64,000 nucleotides of DNA from Holothuria scabra (Eukaryota > Echinodermata > Holothuroidea > Aspidochirotida > Holothuriidae). The notes under the pieces are model-generated. The model saw only the letters and a list, made by a program, of their open reading frames with translations, had not been told where the DNA came from and made no database searches. Shown here one piece after another: positions 21,401 through 33,400 of this stretch (position 1 is the first letter of the stretch; every line of letters begins with the position of its first letter). Where the stretch lies: the NCBI GenBank assembly GCA_037179385.1, contig CM074193.1:1741931-1805930 (forward strand), written 5' to 3'. The translations under genes were made by a program, and so were the position numbers.

Positions 21401-24400
21401 CCAGGGGTCAAACACTGAGAAGCATTCAAAGACAGTTTTTCAATGTAGGAAACCTGGATGGAATTTATACAGTATATGGTATATGATAGGGTGTGAAGTT
21501 ACAGCCCGTAACATTTGGTGGCTGTCAAAGGTCATTTGGAGTCAACATAGTTCAATCATGGAAAACTTTGTAAGCAAGATATATCTCAAGGAAGGAAGCT
21601 TGGATAAATTTCCTACTTTGTTTGTAAGTTATGTAAATACTGTACATCAATGCAAAGATAAAACTGGGTATGTTTGGTGGATGTCAAAGGTCATCTGGAG
21701 TCATCTTTGATCAAACACTGAAAACTGTGTTCAAATGATATCTCAAGTTAGGAAGCTTGGATAGATATTATATTTAGAATGTAGAAGCATTAGGGCAAGA
21801 AGAGGAATCATGCTGATTATTGTGAAGGTCATAGGTCATTTGGGGTCACCAGATGTTAAACATGGAGAGTCTTGTAAGCACAATATCTCCAGGCAGGAAG
21901 TTTGGGTAGATTTCATGTTTGTTATAGTATGTGGAAGTGATATGGCAGAAAAAAAAGTTGTGATGTTTTGGTGGAGGTTAAAGGTCATCTGGGGTCACTT
22001 CAGGTCAAACACTAAAACCTTGTGAACAAGATGTAAATTATCTCAAGATTTGAAACTTGGTGGATGTGCAGTAGGCAATATTCAGTGCCAATAACTTTGA
22101 AGGTCATGTCAGGGTCACCAGAGAATTACAGGCCAACTTCACATAAATAGCTATTAATTTTTTTTTTTTTTATGGCTAGTAGAGTTATGGCTCAGTTTGA
22201 TGCATTCAGCATTCCAAGGAACCACAGTGCCCATTGAGCTCTTCTTTTTATATTCCATTCATCCAGGATACTGATGTGATTGTGTGGGATGTTGTCAGTG
22301 AAAGTGGCTTGTACAGACTCAAGGGACATAAAGGGATGGTGACAGATGCTGTCTTCATGAAAGAACACAATATTCTTATAACAGGGTAGGTACAATAGCA
22401 TGGATAAAAGTAAACTGTATTTTAATACTTTTATCCATGTTAGGGTGCATGATTGTGGTACTACCATACCTGATAACCTGTCTGTTGAAATCCTCCAAAG
22501 CTAAAGTGAAAGAAATTCACACATTTTAAATTGTCAATGCATTCAGGTGTAAAGTCCCTCCTTAAAAATGAAAAACTCTCCTATCATTTAAAGGATGCAA
22601 TTTCTCCTCTTAAGTCTGAAGCCTATCACTTACAATGCTGTACTGTACTGTACTTACTCAGAGCTACAAATGACTACAGTCATATTGCTGAGTACATAAT
22701 TCAGTCAAATTTTTCAAATATGTTACAAGACATATAACATTATTAACTGGTATATTTTTCCCAGTAATTTAATGAAATTCTTTTTGTACTGGATATTGTT
22801 CTTGATCTTTCAGAAAAGATTATCATTAGAGACACAATTTGTAGTAAAAATTTTTATCAAATAACACCTTAATGTTCATTTTATTCAGATGAACTGCCTG
22901 GTCAAGAGCTTCAACTACTGTAGCATCATGTAAGACGCATTCAACGCACTCCAATTATTACTGTTTGAATGGCACCTTTCATTGCATTTACAACATCTCC
23001 TCAGTTGTGCTGCCTCTATTAAACAGTGTCATCACTCAAGGGAATGATGTCCTTTTGGAGAGATGAAATGAATAAATTGTAATATGTAAATGAGCATTGT
23101 CTGGTGGCAGTTTAGGTGCTTTCAGTAATAAAGTTTAAATTCCCTGTTGCATAATGTAGGTGAATACACACATAGATGTATGATTTATACTGTTATGTTC
23201 ATGTTAACTTCAGATCATTTGCATCCTGATATTCACAGGTCCAAAGACACATTTGTAAAATTCTGGGATTTAGACACTCAACATTGTTTTAAGACTCTTG
23301 TTGGACACAGGACTGAGGTAAGAGACATACCTATGTATGAAGGCACTTAATGTAAATCTAAATGTTTTATTTATGTGTGTTAAAGGGGCTCATTGAGTTG
23401 ATATCAATAACTTAATGATAGTGTTTAAAGGCCCAGTTCTTTCACCCCAAACAGTAACAATTCTCCTAACCTTCTTACTTAAGCGCCTCCCACAATTGTC
23501 TGAAATTCATCCATATCCAGACACAGTCTCAGTTTATTACTTCAAGGTGAGTAAAGAAAAACTCAATTTATATAACCAAAACACTCTCAGTACTGTTCAT
23601 GGAGTGTAATATAAGCTTTGGTACTCTGCATTGTTTGAATTAGCTGTCAATCAAAGAGCTGAGCCAATTGAGACTTTTGGCACCCTGGTACCAAAACTGT
23701 AGTTTGGGGTGACAGGTTTGGCCCTTTAAGGGTACTGCCACTTAAAAATTTTTATAACTAGTATGATTTGTACAGTTTCATATCAATTGATATAGCAATT
23801 TTAAATCTTTTTAAAAAACTTTGAATTTTGTGGTGTCCTGACTTGTAACTGTTTGACACATAATTTGAAAAAAGTGTCTGGTCACAAATTTTTGGAAACC
23901 ATATTGACCTGTTAAGTACTCACTCATAAAACAGTTATTTGTATGTAGGCTATGGGGATTGTCTAAGTTTGACCATTTGTCATTGGTATGTGGAGAATAC
24001 TCAACAGCTTTTAAAAAAATTGTTGAATTTCATGAACCAACTCAATGAGCCACAATGTCCATTGTTATTCCATAGAAATACTGTAGATACAATAATGGTT
24101 TGGAGGTGGCTTGTAACTGTCAGCTTCTCTATGCAAACATCTCTACTCATTTACTGTACCTATCTTAAAACTCATCTGTAAAACAAATGCTGTATTTACC
24201 TTTAATAAATCATACACAGACAAAGAGGACAAAATTTTATTTCTTATCTGGACAACTGAATGGTTAAATAGTTAATAATATGGGGTTTGAAGTTAGGTGA
24301 GGTTTAATGACACACCAATTTGAATGTTTTAGTAAAGTCTCAATTAGATCAAAAGGTAAAGTATGAGTATGGTTTCAATTATAGTTCAAGTCTGATGTCA

Positions 24401-27400
24401 AATTCAGTTTTACAAGTGCAAGTTCCTCCTTTTAGTTGCCTCTTCAGAAAGGAGGGAAATAAGGTGGGCATGTTCTACTCTAACAAGCCCCCAAGGGACT
24501 GGATGACTTCATTTGAAGAGGTGCAAATATGATACAATATCTAGTGTCAGCTAGAAAAAAAGTGGATTTCAAATAGAACCTGATATACGGTTCAAATTCA
24601 ACATTGCAAATATACTTCAAGTCAATTTGAATTGCTCCCTTTCAGTTGCATCTTACACCAGTGTTACACTCTACAACCTCTACAAACAGGGGTTGATAAC
24701 ACCAAGAAGGGATCTCAAGACAGTGAATGACTTAACATTATTGTTTTATTTGTAGAAGAACATTTATCATTGCATAAACTCCTTTTGAGTGCTGCTTTGT
24801 ATAATCTGGCAGTTCATTTTGCAATGTTTGAAGTAAACTGTGTGTTTTTCACTTTTAAGTTTGTAATAGTATAAGTACTGTGTACTTGTTAAATATACTG
24901 TAACATATGTATGGCTCATTGCTGCTTCTGTTAAATATTGTTATCCACATTAACATTTACCATATTGATTTTTCTCCGAAGTTACTGAAAAATACCTCTG
25001 AAGGAATATTTTGCTAGTAAAAGTAATCTTAAATATTTTTCATTTAGGTGTGGGGATTATCCTTGATAAGTGACAGCAGACTTGTGACAGGAGCTGTAGA
25101 AAATGAGTTGAGTGTCTGGGACATATCTTTCAAGTCAAAGGTTAGTTCATATTAATTTTAAGGTAAACTGCCTGCTGTTTGTAGTCAACAAGAACAAGTG
25201 GCAGAGGATATAGATTTTAATCTCTCTTTCTCTTTGAACAGTATTGTATTTAGTACTGTAGGGAAAACAAGCAAGTGAGCCACAACTGGAAAAAAGGTCA
25301 TGGCCAGCTCTACATGAAGCAGTTGGTTAGAAACTGGGCCATAATACTCCATCTAGCTTTACTAATTGACTCTTCCCCCTTTCTGTCTTTTTCCCATCTT
25401 TGCCTTTCTTCAGCAGGCTAAATTTTCTATTTCCAAAAAGGTTGCTAGCTTTGCTAGACACTTGCATGTCTGTTCTAACATGTGTGGTTTTATGGTCTGG
25501 CTTTTTATTTCTTTTTGTGTGAATAAAAAGTGAAATAAATGAGCAGTAAGTAAAGAAATGAAATGGTTTATCAGATGGTTCTCCAAGTCAATTAATGGTT
25601 GCATTAATTTTATTGTATTTCTGAGGCTTATCTGGTAACATCTCACAATATATGTAATGGTTTATCAGATAGTTCTCCAAGTCAATTAATGGTTGCATTA
25701 ATTTTATTGTATTTCTGAGGCTTATCTGGTAACATCTCACAATATATGTAATGGTTTATCAAATGGTTCTCCAAGTCAATTAATGGTGGCATTAATTTTA
25801 TTGTATTTCTGAGGCTTATCTGGTAACATCTCACAATATATGTAATGGTTTATCAGATGGTTCTCCAAGTCAATTAATGGTTGCATTAATTGGTTTCGAT
25901 GATAAGTGAAACCTATGCAATCATGATGGCATGTGTATGTATGTGTGTGTGTGTGTGTGTGTGTGCGTGTGTGTGTGTGCGTGCGTGTGTGTATGTGTGT
26001 GTGTGTGTGTGTTTGTGACACTTTGCTTGTTAGCACGATATCTCAAGATAGAAATGTCTGACAATTTTCAAACTTGATACATGGATGCCCCATATTGAGA
26101 GGAAGAACCCTATTGTTTTTGGCGGAGGTCAAAGGTCATCTGGGGTCAGCAGGGGTCAATTTCTGAAAACTTTGTTAGCACGATATCTCAAGATAGGAAA
26201 CTTGTTTAGATTTCATATTTGGTATGTGGATGCGGTATGGTCAGAAGATGGTCCCTATTGTTTTTGACGGAGGTCAAAGGTCATCTGGGGTCACCGGGGG
26301 TCAAAGTCTGAAAATCTCGTTAGCACAATATCTCAAGATAGGAAACTTGGATAGATTTCATATTTGGTATGTGGATGCGTTATGGTCAGAAGATGGTCAC
26401 TATTGTTTTTGGTGGAGGTCAAAGGTCATCTGGGGTCACCAGGGGTCAAAGTCTGAAAATCTTATTAGCACGATATTTCAAGATAGGAAACTTGGATAGA
26501 TTTCATATTTGGTATGTGGATGTGTTATGGTCAGAAGATGGTTCATATTGTTTTTGGTGGAGGTCAAAGGTCATCTGGGGTCACCGGGGGTCAAAGTCTG
26601 AAAATCTTGTCAATACAATATCTGAAGGGAGGAAACTTGGATAGATTCCATATTTGGTTTGTAGATGCGTTTTGGTCAGAAGATGGTCCCTATCGTTTTT
26701 GGTGGAGGTCAAAGGTCATCTGGGATCACCGGGGGTCAAAGGGTGAAAATGTTATTAGCACGATATTTCAAGATAGGGAACATGGATAGATTTCATATTT
26801 GGTATGTGGGTGTGTTATGGTCAGAAGATGGAACCTTTTGTTTTCGGTAGAGGTCAAAGGTCATCTGGGGTCACCGGGGGTCAAAGTGTGAAAATCTTGT
26901 CAGCACGATATTTCAAGATAGTGAACTTTGATAGATTTCATATTTGATATGTGGATGTGTTATTGTCAGAAGATGGTTCATATTGTTTTTGGTGGCAGTC
27001 ATAGGTCATCTGGGGTCACTGGGGGTCAAAGTCTGAAAATCTTGTCAACACAATATCTCAAGGGAGGAAACTTGAATAGATTTCATATTTGGTTTGTGGA
27101 TGCATTATAGTCAGAGGATGGTCTCTATTGGTTTTGGTAAAGGTCAAACGTCATCTGGGGTCAACAGGGGGACAACAATATCACAAGGTAGGGAACTTGG
27201 ATAGATTCCATATTTGGAATGTGAATGGGTTAAAGTTAGGAGATGGTCCCTACAGAGATGCCAGGTATCTTGATTTAGGTGGAATAATTACCATTTTCAC
27301 CCTCAATTCCGCAATTAAGAATATCCTCCAAAAATTGCTCTTTTCACATGTTAAGGATCTTTGTTGAAATCTCAAAGTGTCTAGCTCCCTAAACTGAAAA

Positions 27401-30400
27401 GTTTAGGCCCAAATTGTATGGTTCGAATGAGCAAGTGGGCTTGTACTTTCTGCCTAGGCTTAACGTAGGCCTAAGTTAGGCCTAGCCGATGCTACATCTT
27501 TCACAAAGCAGAATCAAGTACTGAAGAGGATCAACAAAATCCACTTGGCCAAGAACATCAAAAATATTCAAAAGGCATTGGTAAAAAACCCTTATACAAC
27601 AATCTGCAGTACTTTTGTGAGCTTTAGGTGTAAAGTTTTTCCCTGCGATGTAATTTTCTTCATCATGTCTAATGTCTTGGCACTTTTGCCATTGCCTAAT
27701 GTATAGCGTATATGTACATTTTGAACCTATTCTACACATGTATGTTTCTGTGTAATATCCTTAGGCTAGCCTAGTGGGAAATTAAGCTTTCCTACCAATA
27801 TTTTATTTGTTCTAGAACATGATATAAAGCATGCAGCAGCATATTTTGGTAGCAGGGTGGTATCTGCAGCGGGGGAAAACTTACGAAATTCTCCCATATA
27901 TATTAGTGTTATGAGAAGCTGTTCAAAAGTCTTCCCATATATATTAGTGTTACAAAGTGTCATTGCAAAATAATGTCTCGACTCTGCAGTATTTATGGGG
28001 TTGGTTCAAACCTCTGCACTGAAATCTAACCCTCATCAAAGTCTTAAAAGTATTATTAAACCTTTCAGCTGGAAAGGACGGGGAGGGGGTCCTTAGTTTA
28101 CAGTGTTGTGAACTTTCAAGACTTTTTGCAGGTAATTATACAAAACCATCATTATGTCATTTCTTAATTGTACCATGGTTTTTTAGGGTTGCCCTAGCAT
28201 GAGGGGGGTCCACTTTTAGAGAAGGTTTGCATGATTCCTATTTTTCATTTCTTGAAGTCAGCTCGAAGCCTTTTGAAATTGCAATGTGTAGAGGTTAAAG
28301 GATTTGTAGGGTCACTGGTGGTCAAAATGTGAATGACAACCTTGTTTAATAGGTGTTAACACATCTTAAAGTGGGAGACTTAAGTAGATTTCACATGTGG
28401 TTTGTGAATGCTTATGGTAAGAAGATGATCCCTATTTTTGGTGGGGGGGACAAAGGTCATGTGGGAAAACAAAATTATTTTTTGAACATGTTAGTATAAC
28501 ATTTGAATGAGAAGATAATGGTACATGATGGGATTATTTGAAACGGAACGTTTGCGTATCATCGAAACCTCAATGCAGTTTTGCATTCTGGTTTTATTGT
28601 ATTTCTGTGGCTGATCTGGTAACATCTCACAATATATGTAATGGTTTATCAGATGGTTCTCCAAGTCAATTAATGGTGGCATTAATTTTATTGTATTTCT
28701 GAGGCTTATCTGGTAACATCTCACAATATATGTAATGGTTTATCAGATGGCTCTCCAAGTCAATTAATGGTTGCATTAATTTTATTGTATTTCTGAGGCT
28801 TATCTGGTAACATCTCACAATATATGTAATGGTTTATCAAATGGTTCTCCAAGTCAATTAATGGTTGCATTAATTTTATTGTATTTTTGAGGCTGATCTG
28901 GTAACATCTCGCAATATTCCATTCGGAAAGACCTGAAGTAGATTAGGACTACCGGTCTTTGCCACATTCTAACATAAACCTTTATTGCAGGTGTTGAATG
29001 TCCTTATGTTTTGATTGCATGATGAAGCTACAAACATTGTTCTATGATGTTGTAACCTTAAAAGTAGAGAAAGAGGATTCAAAGAAATTTACAGTTGTCA
29101 TGCTAGACATTCCGTGGTCATTTTATGAGTGCCCTTCTCTCTACATTCCTTTCCCCTATCCCTTCTTGCTTTTGCAACCACTTATGTTGCCCTCTCTGAC
29201 CTAGCTGTCTATCATGGTGTACTCAGTTAAGTGACACCATAGACTTCCTATACATGGACAGAGCATACTGCACGGTAGATTGTTGCTGCTACATGTGTGA
29301 GAAAAAGGACACCAAGATGGCTGTCGACTATGATTTTGATTGGAAGTTTGGACTTGCACATGTTATTTCCCATAATTGGCAATAAAGTTGAAATATTTTT
29401 TAAATATGGGATGGTAAGGTCAAAAGTGCTCCATGTATTGTAGGAATGTGATATTGTTTCCCATTCAAGTTTAACTTTTGTTAAAATATGACAGTGCCAT
29501 CGTCAAATCATATAAATTATAGCTTCTCTGTGACCATCTTGGTGCACCTTTTTTGTCCCAGTCTATAGCCACAATCTATGGATAGTACATACACATTACA
29601 TGCTCTGTCCATGGATGTATGTAAATCCATTAGTGGACAGCTACCTCTAAAGCTATACTAATACCAATTCAACACTTTAAATTTAATACTAAATAGACTT
29701 AAATATGTACAAAGTGCTCTCAGCTATTGATAAATAATAGAGACCCCAAAATTAAAACTTGAAGACACAATGAACTACAAAATAAAGGAGAAACATTTTA
29801 TTGTTTACAATAGTTAGTGCATGAGACCTCTTCATTGTAGGAGTTTCGGGAGAAATTTTATACTGAGATTGCTTTGATTTTGGAGTTGTGAAATTCATCA
29901 TTATCAAACTGTCAAATTTTAGCTTAATATTTTTATATCATTCGCCTTTTCTATGATCAAATACATGCATAGTAAACACTGTAGTTTTATGATACATATT
30001 CTGATAGGAATCTATTGCAATAGTTTGGCATTACAAGTGTAACCAGTATAGACAGGTCCAAATCCTTAAGTGATGGTCTGATTTTATCGGGCATATTAAG
30101 TGGGGTCCATCAGCTTTAGTCTTTCAGTCAAAATCTTTGCTTAACTCTGTCAAGGATGCTTGCATACTAAAATACCTCTTAATTTCTTCAATTTCATCGA
30201 ATATTAAGAGCTTAGAATCTCATGTAGATCATAAATGTAAGACAACTTAGGACATGATGGATCTATGATGGCAGACTTCCCTAGCTGCTATGATTAGTCT
30301 TTGTACCCAAGTAATATTTGTCTTGAAGAAATCAATACTCTCTTCTACATTTCATATGCACAACCAGTATTAAGGTGTACTAACACATTGAATGTTTTCA

Positions 30401-33400
30401 ACTGCTTTGTGTTTCAGCCATCATCAGACTAAATAGTTGATGTTTGGTTCAGTGCTTTTCTTGACCTGTTCATCCTGCCCCATTTTACTGGAATTAGTAC
30501 TCTTAAAATATTGCTTTACAAATGTAATTTGACTTATTTTCTTTCTCTGTAAATCGAAATTTTACAGTGTATGAATGAATATTGTGAAAGAACTCTGGAC
30601 CTGTGCATTAGAACAGGATAATACACTCTTGAGGGTTAAGACTGTCACCGGATACCCTCAGGCTGTGTGATTGTTAACACTGTCAATGGATACTCTCAGG
30701 CTGTGTGATTGTTAACGCTGTCACCGGATACCCTCAGGCTGTGTGATTGTTACCACTGTCAATGGATACCCTCAGGCTGTGTGATTGTTAACACTGTCAC
30801 CTGATACCCTCAGGCTGTGTGATTGTTAACACTGTCAATGGATACCCTCAGGCTGTGTGATTGTTAACACTGTCATCGGTTACCCTCAGGCTGTGTGATT
30901 GTTAACACTGTCAATGGATACTCTCAGGCTGTGTGATTGTTAACACTGTCAATGGATACCCTCAGGCTGTGTGATTGTTAACACTGTCAATGGATACCCT
31001 CAGGCTGTGTGATTGTTAACACTGTCACCGCATACCCTCAGGCTGTGTGATTGTTAACACTGTCAATGGATACCCTCAGGCTGTGTGATTGTTAACACTG
31101 TCACCGGTTACCCTCAGGCTGTGTGATTGTTAACACTGTCAATGGATACTCTCAGGCTGTGTGATTGTTAACACTTTCACCGGATACTCTCAGGCTGTGT
31201 GATTGTTAACACTGTCACCGGATACCCTCATCGCAGGCTGTGTGATTGTTAACACTGTCACTGGTTACCCTCAGGTTGTGTGATTGTTAACACTGTCACC
31301 GGATACCCTCAGGCTGTGTGATTGTTAACACTGTCACCGGTTACCCTCAGGCTGTGTGATTGTTAACACTGTCAATGGATACTCTCAGGCTGTGTGATTG
31401 TTAACACTGTCACCGGATACCCTCAGGCTGTGTGATTGTTAACACTGTCAATGGATACCCTCAGGCTGTGTGATTGTTAACACTGTCAATGGATACCCTC
31501 AGGCTGTGTGATTGTTAACACTGTCACCGGATACCCTCAGGCTGTGTGATTGTTAACACTGTCAATGGATACCCTCAGGCTGTGTGATTGTTAACACTGT
31601 CACCGGTTACCCTCAGGCTGTGTGATTGTTAACACTGTCAATGGATACTCTCAGGCTGTGTGATTGTTAACACTTTCACCGGATACTCTCAGGCTGTGTG
31701 ATTGTTAACACTGTCACCGGATACCCTCAGGCTGTGTGATTGTTAACACTGTCACTGGTTACCCTCAGGTTGTGTGATTGTTAACACTGTCACCGGATAC
31801 CCTCAGGCTGTGTGATTGTTAACACTGTCACCGGTTACCCTCAGGCTGTGTGATTGTTAACACTGTCAATGGATACTCTCAGGCTGTGTGATTGTTAACA
31901 CTGTCACCGGTTACCCTCAGGCTGTGTGATTGTTAACACTGTCACCTGATACCCTCAGGCTGTGTGATTGTTAACACTGTCACCGAATACCCTCAGCCTG
32001 TGTGATTGTTAACACTGTCACCGGATACCCTCAGGCTGTGTGATTGTTAACACTGTCAATGGATACTTTCAGGCTGTGTGATTGTTAACACTATCACCGG
32101 TTACCCTCAGGCTGTGTGATTGTTAACACTGTCAATGGATACCCTCAGGCTGTGTGATTGTTAACACTGTCACCGGATACCCTCAGGCTGTGTGATTGTT
32201 AACACTGTCACCGGATACCCTCAGGCTGTGTGATTGTTAACACTGTCAATGGATACTCTCAGGCTGTGTGATTGTTAACACTGTCACCGGATACCCTCAG
32301 GCTGTGTGACTGTTAACACTGTCACCGGATACCCTCAGCCTGTGTGATTGTTAACACTGTCACCGGATACCCTCAGGCTGTGTGATTGTTAACACTGTCA
32401 ATGGATAATCTCAGCCTGTGTGATTGTTAACACTGTCACCGGTTACCCTCAGGCTGTGTGATTGTTAACACTGTCACCAGATATCCTCAGGCTGTGTGAT
32501 TGTTAACACTGTCACCGGTTACCCTCAGCCTGTGTGATTGTTAACACTGTCAATGGATGCCCTTAGACTATGTGATTGTGCATATTGCATGCATCAACCT
32601 TCAGTTGTAATGCACTCCTGAGGGTTAAGACTGTCACCGGACATGCTCAGGCTGTGTGATTGTGCACATTGCATGCATCAACCTTCAGTTGTTCAATATC
32701 CTGTGCTAATGCATATGCATCATGCATTAATCATCCAATGCATCATACTACTGCAAGATTATGCTAATTTGACATCTGTATGCTCAATAAGCAACTCACA
32801 AAAATATGCCAAAGCAATATAAGCAGCATGTATGGAATATTTCAATGTTAACCAACTTCTTTTTTGTTTTAATTTGTTTAGGAGGGAGTATTGGAGCCTC
32901 CCCAGAAGAAATCTAAGATAGAGACAGACCTTGATCGGGATGAGGAGGAAAAAGGAGATGAGAAAGAGGATGAAGAAGAAGAGACAGTATGTTGAAGTCA
33001 TGTGACCTTTTTTGTCACCATTCAATGTCTGTCACCATATGATGAAAGTCTTTGAATGCTTTTTATTTTGCCAATCATTTTTTCTTTTTGTTTGATGCAT
33101 GAATTAAAAGACGGAAGTTCCAAATGAATTTTCCCAGTTGTACAATTTGTAGCTCCTGTTGGTTTATAAATCACTTCCTTGTGCAGTCACAAACACATTT
33201 TATTGCCCAAGGCCATGTCTTGGTGATCATACAGAGCCACAAATGTGTAATTCAAGCTTCCTTTCTGCATTTTGCAGAATGTAGGCTACATTGCAATTTT
33301 TGACTTTTCAAATTTTCATTTTTCAGTCTTTGAGCACTGTTAAACCAACAGAGAATTAATTTAGGAAATCACAAAATTGAAAAGAGGTAAAAAGAAAAGG

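Larger units (their letters stand above)
25892..28593 (+). mobile_element. Helentron/HINE-like element, family A, copy A1
   Basis: The 5' end is GGTTTCGATGATAAGTGAAACC, itself a small hairpin. A TG microsatellite lies at about 25932-26013, then eight 145-bp units to about 27260, then a ~1-kb non-repeated part. The 3' region carries TATCATCGAAACC (28557-28569, the inverse of the 5' motif). Next come a hairpin AATGCA-GTTT-TGCATT (28572-28587) and CTGG (28588-28591). It interrupts a 94-bp monomer: GCATTAATTTTATTG in intact monomers is GCATTAATT before and TTTTATTG after. The join is exact, and boundary placement is ambiguous by two T bases. No target duplication beyond that ambiguity. No protein is encoded. 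The family assignment rests on structure alone. Confidence 0.8.

Noticed and set aside
26085..27110. Chain of overlapping ~90-codon frames repeating a similar peptide
   Set aside because: The unit is 145 bp, not a multiple of three, so the repeated frames overlap and shift; the peptide has no known family and follows the minisatellite.
30634..32570. CRISPR-like regular array
   Set aside because: Unit and supposed spacer are both repeated with few variants; it is a eukaryotic minisatellite in an intron.
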